Source: Tillus elongatus
Taxonomy: Eukaryota; Arthropoda; Insecta; Coleoptera; Cleridae
Direction: 5' to 3'
NCBI GenBank assembly: GCA_964006375.1
Contig: OZ023262.1
Span: forward strand, 56,923,009 to 56,987,008
DNA length: 64,000 nt
Made by a program: the position numbers and the translations under genes. The notes below the pieces were generated by a model. It had not been told where the DNA came from. It ran no database searches and worked only from the letters and a program-made list of their open reading frames with translations. Positions 1 through 15,140 of the stretch are shown in pieces. The stretch's first letter is position 1, and every line of letters starts with the position of its first letter.

Positions 1-36
1 GTTGAAATAAATGCGTATTTAAAAATGCCATAAAAT

Positions 37-95
37 CTAGTGAATGAACAGAAAAATCTAGTAAATGAAACCGAAAACAACCAGTAAATGAACAG
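37..95. repeat. left subterminal motif cluster (AGTAAATGAACA)
   Basis: Three direct copies of a 12-14 bp motif: CTAGTGAATGAACA at 37, CTAGTAAATGAAAC at 58 and CCAGTAAATGAACA at 81. The same motif recurs at 2797-3370 on the other side of the transposase, partly inverted. The likely role is transposase binding; this is inferred from position only. Confidence 0.5.
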
Positions 96-205
96 TCATT
101 TATTTAATTAAACATTAGTTACAAAATATACCTACTACCTACTAGATGTACTAGGTACATCTAGTTAAAGAAACAACAGATCTTGAAAGGCTAAGGTATA
201 GGTAT

Positions 206-2649
206 TTACATTTCAACATTAAAATCGCCACGAGAAGAAATTTTTGGTTCACAAATTATTTTTATTATGTGAGATTTTTTATACTAGATCTGATCGGAAC
301 GCTTTGGCCATTTCCACATCTTGTTTGAAGTTTGTTTTCTTACACTGACTTCGTATTCTTGATCTTCAATATTTTTTATTATTCCTGGGTACTGTTTACT
401 ATCATATAATACAATCACATAGTCTCCTCCTTTTAAAATGTTTGTTGAAGTTTCAGTCAAATTAGTTTATGTGTCCAGCTCCTTGCGTTTTTTTTGTAAG
501 TATTTCATTTTCAGGATCAATTGTATTATTAGATGATGCCTAAGGTAATTTCATATCGCCGTAGGTGCTGCTATTAGTCTCTTGATTATTTCCATTACTA
601 AAAAGCTCAGTGTCATCAGCTTTGCGTTTTTGTTTAGTCTGAGATTTTTTAAATTGATTGGCGTTTATTTTCGCTAGAGCTGCAGTTTTTTTCTGCTCTA
701 TTTCTAATTTTCTCTTTTTTATGTTTTCTTTTTGTTTTTTCTCATTCTTTTTTTTGATAATATTTCAACCATTTATCCTAAGTAACAGCAAATGGCATCT
801 TTTCGGCAGTCTTACGTTTTTGGTTCTTCTTTAGTTGCTGTGGGCAGTGTAAATGTTCTTTCCAAAGTGAATTATTCATTTCATTTTCTTTACTTCCTCG
901 TATAATAATATTTGATAATTTGTTTATTTTATTAATCTCCAAACAGTCAGTTTCGGCCTGCTCGGCAAAAGTCACATTTCTCGCACTTGGGTTTTCTACA
1001 ATTCTGTAGATATAGTCCAGTATTGATTCAATAATATCTTCACATAGAAGTATCAGCTGATTCATTGTTTCGTTTACAATATTACTGCTATCAAATGTAT
1101 CATTATTGGTCCGATATAAAACGCCATCTATTTGTAGCGGTAAAGTATCTAAGAAATCTTCTGTAAAATCTGTTATGTAAGCTTGATCGTTATTGTTGTC
1201 TTGCCCAGTGGTGGAATTTTCAGTATATGTTCCAATTTTACAGTGTTTCTATAGCGAATAAAAGTCTTCGTTAGATGTAGCTTGATTTTCATACTTTTTC
1301 TCAAATTCAATATTTTTTTCATTCCCTAAAAACTGGTGCATAACTTTTAAGCATGATTTGTAATCTTCAGAAGTTATTTCATCTTTATGTTGAACATTGT
1401 TAAGTTTCGGGAAGACATCGTTTCTCCTGGATGATATACATTTGGAGAAATCTATTGCGTTTGGGTTGAAGGGAAAAATTCCACATGTCTTAAATCCATT
1501 GACTATTGTACTGACCTGTGATGCTTGATCAAAGGCTTCCTTAAATAAAGGACCAAAGTTGTACTTTGTTATCGATGCGGAAGTTCTTTGCTTGTGAAGC
1601 TGACAAATTTTCTTCCACTCGACCTTCAAAGGTCTAAATATAGTCACATCGCACGGTTGAATAATATGTGTAGAGTTAGGGTATAGACAATACAGTATTA
1701 TTTGTTCCTTTACGCAAAATTCAAATAATTCAATGCTATAATGAGATTTGTGGTCGTCGATAAATAGAATAATTGGAAACTCGATTTGCCTCTTATTCAG
1801 CCATGGATGGAATATATTCGCCACATATTCATAGAATGTAGCTCCTGTCATGCAGCCGGTATCAGATCGTCCGATTCCCCAGCCTTTTGGAACTGATAGT
1901 GCCAACTCTTTCGGGATCCTCTGGTAAGGGAACACCACCATTGGCGCTACAGCAACACCGTTTGCACTGTAGTTACATAGAACGGTAATTGACTGTTTTC
2001 CCTTGCCAGATGAAATTTCATAAAGATTTTTTAAATTTTTGTTCACTGGTCCCAAAACTAATCCAGATTTAACGCATGTTCTTACACCCGTTTCGTCGGC
2101 GTTGTATATCCTGGACGGATCTTCCATCATGCTGTACAATAGCTTTTCTTCACTTAAATAATTTTTTAGGTCCAAAAACCAGTCTCTAATTGCCTCTTCA
2201 GTCACTGCAGCCCGGGCCTTGGAGATTATTTCTGTATTTCTTTTTGTGATAGTGGGATGCCTCTGCAAAAATAATTTCAACCTTTTGTCACCTGGTCTGT
2301 TGTCTTTGAAGGGATTTGGTCCACCAGATTGAGTCAAAACCTTTTGTACTGCGTCTTTTACTTATGCTGGGTGCATAGGGAATCCTAGTTTGGCTTTAGC
2401 GATGATCCAATGCTCTAAGCGGATTTCTTCAGCTTTATTCAGAACAGGCTGTGGGCCCATTCTTCTAACATTAGGTACCTTCCCATTAATTTTATTATTC
2501 AGAGTAAATTTAGGGATATTGTACTTTTTCGAAGCTCCATTCAAAGTTTCGATTCCATTTGTTATGTCCTGTAGAGCTTGAACTAGAGTATCTTCTGAAT
2601 ATCTAAACCTGCTGTACTGTAGCTTATCGGAAACTTTTTGATCACTCAT
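206..2649 (-). pseudogene. pogo/Tigger (jerky-like) DDE transposase pseudogene
   Basis: Degraded transposase of the pogo/Tigger/jerky group (IS630-Tc1-mariner superfamily), which would cut and paste its own element. The probable start is the ATG at 2649 (MSDQKVSDK). An N-terminal Psq/CENP-B-like helix-turn-helix follows (SEDTLVQALQDI ... YNIPKFTLNNKI), interrupted by an in-frame TAA at 2362-2364. The same frame then stays open from 2361 to the stop at 1249. The catalytic core is visible: NADETGV (D81 counted from 2337), LFIDDHKSH (D194) and NSTHIIQPCDV (D230), a DD35D spacing. Downstream, 778-1065 encodes a basic region ending KKNQKRKTAEKMPFAVT. The segment at about 440-206 encodes a C-terminal piece (YPGIIKNIEDQEYEVSV ... 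WKWPKRSDQI) with a stop at 284. Multiple stops make it inactive. The family call rests on the triad and domain order. Confidence 0.8.
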
Positions 2650-2796
2650 TTTCAAAAATATTGATTTACACCTGTAAGAATATACCTGTATTAGATGTTT
2701 ATCTATTATGTGAGTTATGATACCCAATTAGGTATTACATAATGACCTACCTAAATGAAAATAGGTACTTCAATCTATGCGATATTAATTCATTTT

Positions 2797-3370
2797 CCAG
2801 TAAATGAACACCATAATCCATTTGTTGAACACAAAACAAAAAGCGTGTTCATTTACTGGCTACGACTAACCTAGTCTACAAAATAATACGACTTTACGTG
2901 ACACAACATTCATTTTTGCTCGATTTTGAAATAAATTCGTAAAACCCAGTGAATGAATACCTTGTTCATTTACTAGGTTTAGCATTACTTTCATACCCAG
3001 TAATCGAACACGTGAAAATGCTGTTAAATATTTAATATAAACGATATTGATAATCATTATACCCAATATCTTGACTTCTTAATAGTTTCCGAAATTATAT
3101 AATTATATTTGTTTTAAGGGATATATAGCTTCATTTTAAGAAGGAATGTCGTCACCTTACCTTAAACAAAATGGCTGCTACTGTTCTTGTTACATACCAA
3201 CACTTAACATCACGGTAGACTGAGACCCACTGATTTGGGCTCAAATTTTACCGATGAATGAACAGCCTACTGCGCAATCTCTGTAAATAATTGAAACGTT
3301 CTAGAGTAATCTGCAATTGGCTAGATTCTTATTATAAGCTAATAACTGCCGATTTGTTCCTTTACTGGTT
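2797..3370. repeat. right subterminal motif cluster
   Basis: Repeated copies of the pogo-element motif in both orientations: CCAGTAAATGAACA at 2797, TGTTCATTTACTGG at 2846, CCCAGTGAATGAAT at about 2944, TGTTCATTTACTAG at 2962, a degenerate CAGTAATCGAACA at about 2997, GATGAATGAACAG at 3252 and TGTTCCTTTACTGG at 3355. No ORF with recognisable coding features lies in the interval. Confidence 0.5.
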
Positions 3371-3574
3371 GCGGTTCATTCTCTGGGCAATCCACCCTAT
3401 ATTCAATAAAATTGAAAGTGACCATTACTAAGGAAAATTCAAAAGTAGGTGGATTTTTGTTGTCAAAAACTTACTTTTTGACATACAAATCTCACCCCTA
3501 TCGTTATATCTCTTCAAGGGGTACCTACCGCTTCGAAAATTTTGAAATTGGATGGTGGGTAGTGTGATACCTCT

Positions 3575-4203
<629 letters not shown>

Positions 4204-4204
<1 letters not shown>

Positions 4205-5307
4205 TATTTTATAAGATGTTCAAAGTGTTCTCCATTGACCTCCTGACAATAATGAATTCGCTTAACAAAACATTGCACTGCATTTACAAGAGCGTTTTGA
4301 GGAATGTTATTAATTTCATGCACAATCCTTGCTTGCAACTCTTCAATATTCTGCGGTCTATTTTGGTAAATTAAATTTTTTACATGACCCCACAAAAAAA
4401 AGTCAAGCGGCGTCATGTCGGGAGACCTAGCTGGCCATTCAATAGTTCCCCTGCGCCCTATCCATCTGCCAGGAAAGGTTTGATTCAGATATTCCCGTAC
4501 CTCAATTCCAAAATGAGGGGGTGCCCCATCCTGCTGAAACCATATTTCTTCCGCTGGTAGATTTGGGTCGTTATTGTTCGGAAATAATCGACTTACGTCT
4601 GGAACAATTGATTCTTGCAAAAGTGTCAAATATCGAGCAGAGTTCAAATTACCGTGTATAAAATAAGGTCCTATGATATGTCCACCAATAATAGCACACC
4701 AAACATTTACTTTTTGCGGTCTTTGGGTGTGAATTTGTTCCATCCAATGTGGGTTTTCGTCTGACCAGTACCTACAGTTGTGTCGGTTGACTTGTCCATT
4801 CAAACAAAATGTAGATTCGTCGGAAAACAAAATGTGGTTGGCAAAGTTAAAATTTTGGCGTAACTTCTCCATAATAAGTTCACAGAACTCGATTCTGCGA
4901 TCAAAATCGTCTTCACTCAGTTCTTGCAATAAATGAATTTTATATGGACGGAACTTTTCCCGCTTCGTAATCTTTTGAATTGAATATCGACTCATATTGT
5001 GATTTAAAGCCAATTGCTGTGCCGAAGTTTTCGGATTTTCCACCACATCCAATATTACATTCAAAGAATTTTCTTCATTTGTAACGGTTACTAGCCTTCC
5101 AGTTCTAGGTTTATCCTTGATACCGCCAGTTTCGTGAAAACGATGCAAAGTTTTCGAAACTGTGGATTTGGAGATCGATTCCCGCTCAGGATGCAACTCA
5201 TTGAACATAATCACCACTTGAGCAAAACTTCGTGTTCTATCACCGTACCCTATCATCATTAAAATTTCGATACGTTCGGTTTCACTTAAACTTGCCATTT
5301 TGCACAA
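4204..5307 (-). CDS. mariner-family transposase, DD41D, intact
   Basis: A 367-residue transposase that would bind the element's inverted repeats and catalyse cut-and-paste movement to TA sites in the nucleus. The N-terminal third holds paired helix-turn-helix sequence (ETERIEILMMIGYGDRTRSF and STVSKTLHRFHETGG) followed by the basic linker KDKPRTGR. The catalytic core shows HILFSDESTF (first Asp), IWFQQDGAPPH (second Asp) and RSPDMTPLDFFLWG (third Asp). There are 41 residues between the second and third Asp, so DD41D rather than the DD34D of Mos1-like mariners. A second Met lies three codons after the first and could be the true start. The stop codon (4204-4206) sits exactly on the inner edge of the left inverted repeat. 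No frameshift or internal stop is present. A decayed relative is at 40612-41687. Confidence 0.95.
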
Positions 5308-5440
5308 AAACTGTTGACACTAAATTACTAATGTTTCAAAACTGTTGACACTGAATGAATGTTTGACATTCGTTGTCCTGGAAACATTTTAAAACAAAAG
5401 AATAATACTGCGTTTCTTATGGGCATCTTATCTTATCTTG

Positions 5441-8905
<3,465 letters not shown>

Positions 8906-9041
8906 TGAAACGTGAAAATTAGTATAACTATTGTGTTTATGAATAGTAAATATTGCATAAAATGTATATTAGAATGTTCTAGATTTATGCTACTCTTCTC
9001 ATTTGTTAAAATATTTTTTTTGTATTTCATTTTTGTATTTT

Positions 9042-9907
9042 TTATTCAACAACACACCACGAGGGCTCACAGCCTAAATACTATCGTACCGTGGGTATTA
9101 GTGCTCATCACAGGTTCCAGTTTTTCACATAGTGGAAAGAGGCAACTTGTTAATTCTGGACTTGAAGGTTTGGAGGTTCGGAGGAGAAGGAAAAACATGT
9201 GCCGGCAAGTAATTCCAAAATTTGAAAGTCCCTGTGGCAAAAAAGCGGTCATAACAATATGTTCCCTGTCTGTTGGCCTGAACAGTAAAAGGGTGCATTC
9301 GCTCTGTTCCCCTGGTAGATCTGTTGGGGGCAGCAGGTGGAAAAAACTCTTCTGAGCAGTGTCCGTGCAGATATCTATAAAAAGAGAGAGGTCACCAACG
9401 GCACGTCGGTGGGCAAGGGATGGCAGCCTTTGGATGTGGGTAGGGTCACCGATGAGACGTATAGCTCTCTTCTGAATGGAGTCCAGGATAGCGAGCAGTA
9501 TTCGAGGTTTGGCCTTATTTGTGAAGTATATAAGGTATAGAGATTAGCTGGTGAAAAGTATTTGCGAGCCTGGAAGAGAAAACCTAATTTCTTAGCAGCT
9601 GCTTCTGCAATTGATGTGACGTGTTGTTGCCAATTGAGATTTTGATCCACAGAAATGCCGACAAGTGAAAAGGACCCATTAGTTTGAACAACTTCGTTGT
9701 TCATTGTGATGGGTCTAGGGCTGGTGTATCTCCTATGAGATAGAAAGCAAGACTGAGATTTGGTGGAGTTGAAATGTACAAGATTTCTACTTCCCCAGTC
9801 TATTATTTTTTGGAGATCCACAGAGACAGAACCCTCCATTAGGCTGTGATCCTCATTTAGAAATAATCTTGCATCAAATATATATATTCTTCTAACATAG
9901 AAATCCA
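9042..9907 (-). pseudogene. LINE (jockey/CR1-like) reverse transcriptase fragment, copy 1
   Basis: The 3' part of a non-LTR retrotransposon ORF2. The open stretch 9375-9908 shows the region after the catalytic motif: SVDLQKIIDWGSRNLVHFN, SFSLVGISVDQNLNWQQHV, KKLGFLFQARKYFSP and QIRPNLEYCS. This is the 'thumb/connection' part typical of jockey and CR1-like LINEs. Compared with copy 2 at 13245-14480, about 30 bp are missing after EYCS (around 9495), which shifts the frame. The 3' end (reading left) runs through GGCTGTGAGCCCTCGTGG into an AATAAA-containing tail at about 9042-9053. The 5' end is truncated at about 9907, as usual for LINEs. Inactive. Confidence 0.8.
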
Positions 9908-9973
9908 AATTTTAGTGTGTAGTTTAATTGTTATATCGTAAATTTACCTACCAAATTTGGTTATCGTAGCTTT

Positions 9974-10300
<327 letters not shown>

Positions 10301-10872
10301 TCTATATACTCAAATTTAGGTCTGTAAGTTCAAAGACAAAAAAGTTATAGGCATTTAAGGAAAAAAATTGGGGTTTTCGTCAAAACGTCAAAGTCGCGAA
10401 AAGACGTCAAAATGGGCAACATTTAGGCAATGAACCTGAAACGAATACAGGTTATATAAAGAAAATGTCGCAAGAAGTGTGTTTTACAAAGCCTTAAGTC
10501 TCAGCTGCAACCGTCATTTTCCTTTATTTTAATATAATGTTTCCAGAAAATTCATTTCAACCCTTTCTCTGATGCTTTGGCAGTAGTTCTAGCTATAGAT
10601 TATATCGTTTAATGGTACATACTTTTTAGCGAAAAAAATCAATAAAAAATCAATAAAGCCCAATATATTCGTTATTATACGAGAAACGAGAAAAAACTTT
10701 ATACGTTAATTATAGGGTGTCGTGAGCTAAATCTTACAAAATTGTTTTCACAATCACAAGATGACCCAAGGTCCTTGGTGATACAAATTTTCTTTTTTTT
10801 AATCGAACACACCTTAGTTATTGCATTTTTTCATTTCCATCGAAATATAATGCATGTTTGGAAGAAAAGAAA
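10301..10872. repeat. body of composite repeat
   Basis: Follows the family order: CAAATTTAGGTCTGTAAG, CGTCAAAGTCGCG, GGTTATATAAAGAAAATGTCG, CAGAAAATTCATTTCAA, TCGTTTAATGG, TATAGGGTGTCGTGAGC and ATAATGCATGTTTGG. It ends at the palindrome-ended segment at 10873. No coding signal. Confidence 0.7.
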
Positions 10873-11144
10873 TTCGGGTCTCAGAAAGTGCGTTATGGTA
10901 GCGAATTTTAACTAAATGCTTTAAATTTGAATAGCTCAATTTGCTACTATTTCCAGGAAACAAGTTTTTTCGGGAACATTTAAAGTTTATTTTCGGAAAG
11001 TTTTTATACATTTCCAAACAATAAAGTTATTTTGATGAAATATGGTACATTGTGTCTACTATATGTGTTATACTGGTAATCAAATTTTATGCCTGCTTTC
11101 TTTAAGAAAATTCACTACCATAACGCAACTTGCTGCGCCTAGAC
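10873..11144 (-). mobile_element. palindrome-ended (MITE-like) segment, about 270 bp
   Basis: Bounded by diverged inverted repeats: TTCGGGTCTCAGAAAGTGCG on the left and CGCAACTTGCTGCGCCTAGA on the right. Internal landmarks are GAATAGCTCAATTTGCTA, TTTCCAAACAATAAAGTTA and ACTATATGTGTTATACTGG. The same landmarks occur at 11920, 22483, 44395, 56862 and 63068. It forms one end of the composite repeat. Confidence 0.65.
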
Positions 11145-11610
11145 CTATTGAAAGTGACGACATTTATACAAGCTATTTTTAATGAAAATTTGCAAATAAA
11201 TTCAAGTTAAGTCATATTTTCGATGTCTAATCCATAAACCTTGTTTTCGATGAACATTTTATATACCTTCTAGTAATCGCTATAATGTCACATTGAAAAT
11301 GACAATATTGGCAGATATAACCCCTGTATATCTGCCACAGCGCAGAGTTTAAGCAAGTGTCTGCTACAGATTGGTAAAGTACATGAGAAAAGGAACTCTC
11401 TTATAACAACAGCAAATTACAATAGCGGTCTGAGTAAAAAATTAATGGAATTTGACCGCAGTGTAATAAAAGTACAAAAACCAGTTATTTTAGAATCATT
11501 TCTTTAATCTTGAATTAAATTTTGAGATGCATATATTTCTGAGACTTATTGTTTTACTTTTGTAAAAAATATTGATATAAAATGTCGAAATGTTGAAATC
11601 TTAAAAAAAG
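11145..11610. other. no recognised feature
   Basis: AT-rich sequence without a credible ORF, RNA gene or family landmark. Confidence 0.5.
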
Positions 11611-11919
11611 TTCGGGACGCAGCAGGTGAAAATATACTAGTGAATTTTCATAAGAATTGTACACTATTAGTAAGTTATGTTAGTAAAACTAATTCTTTAA
11701 ATTTGAATGGACCTTGGAGATTGGTTTTAGAGGTCCCAGTTAGCAGTTACTTGAAAAAATTTCTGTTCTCTATGGAGCTAGAAAATTTAAAGTTGGTACA
11801 TGTATCTAAGTACTGCAAGTCTCTTCAAAAAATTGTGTTACAAATTTCATTAAAGTAACACAAGTTTTCCAGAAAAAAACTAATTATTATAAAAAGGAAT
11901 TTTACTGCCAAATTATAAA

Positions 11920-12669
11920 AAGTCTGGACGCAGCAAGTGCGTTATGGTAGTGAATTTTCATTAAAATGTTTTTAACAGCAAATATGTGTGTTTTTTTAAG
12001 AAAGCAGGCATTTTGGTTACCAGTATCCTATATAGTAAAAACAATGTGCCATCTTTCATTAAAATAACTTTATTGTTTGAAAATGTACAAAATCTTCCGA
12101 AAGTAAACTTAAAGGGTTCCCGAAAAAAACCGTTTCTTGGTAAACCTTGTAGGTTAATAGCAAAGTGAGCTTTTCAAATATGAAGCATTTAATCAAAATT
12201 CACTACCATAACGCACTTGCTGCGTCCAGAATTTCCTTTATTACAAACATGCACTATATTTCAATGGAAAATGCAAAAATGCAATAACATAAGGAGTGTT
12301 CGACTAAAAAAAAAAAAATTTGTATCACCAACGACTTTTGGGCCATCCTGTGATTGTAGAAATATGTAAGATGTAACTCAAGACACCCTATAATTAATGT
12401 ATACAATTTTTTTTCATATCTTGTATAATAACGGATATATTGAGCTTTATTGATTTTTTACGAAAATTCGACAAAAATTATACACCATTAAACGATAAAG
12501 TCTATACCTAAAACTATTGCCAGGCATCAGAGAAAGGGTCTATTTGTAATTAATTTTCTGGAAACATTTGAATAAAATGAAGGACAATGACGGTTGAAAC
12601 TAAGACTTCAGGGTTTGTAAAACATTCTTCTTGAGACATTTTCTTTCCATAGCCCGTATTATATTCAAG

Positions 12670-12756
<87 letters not shown>

Positions 12757-12882
12757 TAAAGTGAAACGGACCCCGGATATGTATTCTAGGGGGCCAAATT
12801 AGCGCTCATTTGAAGAAATTTTTTCAACATTCAAAAGTCTGCATCTCCTCATTAGTAAAATATTGTTAAGAAAATTCACTAA
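11920..12882. mobile_element. complete nested copy of the composite repeat (hairpin end, (TA)n)
   Basis: A 963-bp insertion whose limits are fixed by the uninterrupted relative at 19503-20087. It starts AAGTCTGGACGCAGCAAGTG and contains the roughly 310-bp palindrome-ended segment up to about 12234 (CACTTGCTGCGTCCAGAA). The body follows (AACATAAGGAGTGTTCG, ATAATTAATG, AAAGGGTCTATTTG), then (TA)n and block A. It ends at the hairpin TTAGTAAAATATTG / AAAATTCACTAA. The flanks are ...AAATTATAAA and TATTGCAGG..., which fits insertion between A and T without target duplication. Confidence 0.78.
12671..12750. repeat. (TA)n microsatellite of nested composite repeat
   Basis: 80 bp of TA repeat directly followed by CATATATAAAGTGAAACGG and block A in reverse orientation. 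Confidence 0.95.
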
Positions 12883-13244
12883 TATTGCAGGTATTTTTCC
12901 ATATTAATCTCTTGGATGGCTTTGTTTTAGTCAATCGAACTAGCTTTTACAAACAAAACAACAACAAAAGTTTTTTTAAAACAAATTTGTAGTTATCTAC
13001 GAAACCCATTATGTTATTTTTCTTTAATTTAGTATCCACGTTGCGTTTACATAGGTTTTACTATGGTTTAAGATTGAAGATTCTAGCTTAATGGGAAATT
13101 GATTTATCGGGTGTGAAATATTTATGCGAAAATTCTCTACCATAACGTACTGGCTGCACCAAAACCTTTTTAACACTTATTTACTATTGCTGTATCCATA
13201 TTTTTTGAAAATGATAAAATATTGTATGTTTTTTTAAATATACA

Positions 13245-14480
13245 ACATACCACGAGGGCTTACAGCCTAAATACTATCATACCGTGGGTGTCGACAAGAG
13301 GAGAAGGAAAAACATGTGACGGCAAGGAATTCCACAACTTGGAAGTCCTCGGGACAAAAGAGCGGGCATAACAATATGTTCTATGTCTGGTGACCTGGGC
13401 AGTGAAAAGGTGCATTCGCTCTGTTCCCCTGGTAGATCTGTTGGGGACAGCAGGTGAAGGAACTATGCAATAAAGCTCCTCTGATCAGTGCCCGTGCAGA
13501 TATCTATAAAAGAAGGAAAGAGGTCACCAACGGCACGTCGATGGGCAAGCGATGGCAGCCTTTGGGTGAGGGTAGGTAACTGATGAGACATATTGCTCTC
13601 TTCTGAATGGAGTTCAGGATAGCGAGTGTAGAAGCGGCAGCAGCCCATCAGATGTGGGAGCAGTATTCGATGTTTCGCCTTATTTGTGAAGTATATAAGG
13701 TATAGAATTAGCTGGTGAAAAGTATTTGCGAGCCCGGAAGAGGAAACCTAATTTCTTAGCAGCCACTTCTGCAATTGATGTGACATGTTGGTGCCAATTG
13801 AGATTTCGATCCACAGAAATGCCAACCAGTGAAAAGGACTCATTACTTTGAATAACTTGGTTGTTCATTATGATGGGTCTAGGGCTGGTGTATCTCTTAT
13901 GAGAAAGAAAGCAAGACTGAGATTTGGTGAGGTTGAATTGTACAAGATTTCTACTTCCCTAGTCTAATATTTTTTGGAGATCCACGGAGACAGAACCGTC
14001 CATGAGTCTGCGATCCTCATCTAATTGGGCTAAAGAGACAGGCTTAGAATATTGTATATTTGAGTGGAGGGTGCTGTCGTCCGCGTAACTGTGAACTGGG
14101 TTGGATGTGCTAGAGAGGAGGTCATTGATGTGGAGAAGAAACAAAGTAGGGGCTAAAGCTGAACCTTGAGGGACTCCTGCATTAATTGGAGAGGAATTTT
14201 GCTGGTCGAATGCTTTGGATACGTCTAGAGTGACAATCTGGGATTAACCGTGTAGTTGCATAGACTTGTTCCAAGAATGGGTGACAAAGGAAAGGAGGTC
14301 GGCAGTTGATCTGCGCTGACGTGGATTAGACTGTGTTTTTCAAGAAATATTCGTAAATCGGTGTTTATATACTTTTTCATCACTTTAGAGACGACTGAAA
14401 GGAGAGATATAGGCCAGTAGCTGCTAGGAAGCGCTTTGGATCCTTTCTTGGGGACGGGTTGTATGTATGTGAGACTGACA
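13245..14480 (-). pseudogene. LINE (jockey/CR1-like) reverse transcriptase fragment, copy 2
   Basis: A longer fragment of the LINE family seen at 9042-9907. Reading leftward from about 14480 it encodes QPVPKKGSKALPSSYWPIS (the RT entry motif) and YINTDLRIFLEKHSLIHVS, then a disrupted stretch. Next come HINDLLSSTSNPVHSYADDS, which contains the YADD catalytic box (near 14090), SVDLQKILD, SFSLVGISVDRNLNWHQHV, KKLGFLFRARKYFSP and SLAHRRAVGDLFPSF. Several stops and frame changes split it, so it is inactive. The 3' end repeats the GAGGGCTTACAGCC signature of copy 1 at about 13255. The 5' truncation point near 14480 abuts a repeat shared with 20150. Confidence 0.8.
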
Positions 14481-15140
14481 AACAAGGCAACCTCCAATTT
14501 ATTTTTGGAAAAATATTTTAAACAAATGAAATTAGGTAACAATTTAAACATAAATTGAAAATCTTGGTTCGCGGCTTCGTTGCGGGGGTTCTCCTTCCGT
14601 TTCTGCACGCCTACAACCACCCTCGATGCATAAACAAGAACAATGTAAACAATTTCTTGGGTACAACCACCAAAAAGTTACGGGACCTGCGGTGTAGGGT
14701 TTCTGCGCGGGGTAAACAAGATTTTAAGGAGGTATAGCTGCAAAATGGGATAAGGGTAGCTTATAGAGGTCCAACTAAGATGGTTTTTGCACTTTTCGTT
14801 CATATTTCGTTTTTATATTCTTTCCTGCCCAGCACGCCCACTCCTGGTCCCGTAACTTTCTTGGGGGCTTTTTGCAAGACATTTTTCTTTTGGTTTGTGC
14901 ATCAAGAAGGGGTTCTCAGCATGTTTCTGAAAATCTCCCATGCACTAATCTGTAAATGAACCGAAAATTTAATTTTTATTTGCAATTAAAATAAATTTGT
15001 AGTTACTTGTGAAGCTTATTGTGTTATTTCTTAAATTTATTACCCACGCTGAAGCTTCTAGTTTAATGGAAAATTAAGTTGTCATCATTTAAAATATTTT
15101 GACAAACATCCGCTACCATAACGCACTTACTGCACCTAAA
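14481..15140. repeat. dispersed repeat shared with 20150-20997
   Basis: Shares long co-linear blocks with 20150-20997: TTTTTGGAAAAATATTTTAA, CAATTTAAACATAAATTGAA, TCTTGGTTCG, TCCTGGTCCCGTAACTTTC and TTGGGGGCTTTTTGCAAGA. It ends at CGCTACCATAACGCACTTAC. It lacks the TA tract of the other copy. No coding potential. Confidence 0.7.

Larger units (their letters stand above)
1..3372 (-). mobile_element. pogo/Tigger-like DNA transposon, degraded, left end outside window
   Basis: Minimum extent of a DNA transposon carrying the pogo-type transposase pseudogene at 206-2649. The interval is framed by clusters of a short motif of the form CAGTAAATGAACA in both orientations: three copies at 37-95, and about seven more or less complete copies at 2797-3370. 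Such subterminal motifs are usual for transposase-binding regions. The left terminus lies before base 1, so neither terminal inverted repeat nor target duplication could be matched. The right boundary is set by the last motif and may lie some tens of bases further right, near the CCACCCTATA at about 3391. The extent is inference; the coding content and motif clusters are seen directly. Confidence 0.55.
11611..13163 (+). mobile_element. long palindrome-ended repeat interrupted by a composite repeat
   Basis: The left part 11611-11919 starts TTCGGGACGCAGCAGGTG. The right part 12883-13163 ends CCATAACGTACTGGCTGCACC. Joined, they follow the uninterrupted relative at 19503-20087 in order: ACACTATTAGT, CTGCCAAATTATAAA then TTGCAGGTATTTTT, GGATGGCTTTGTTTTAGTCAA, CACGTTGCGTTT and AAGATTGAAGATT. 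The interrupting copy is 11920-12882. Confidence 0.75.

Noticed and set aside
8912..9540. Plus-strand ORFs opposite the LINE fragment
   Set aside because: They are antisense to recognisable reverse transcriptase sequence.
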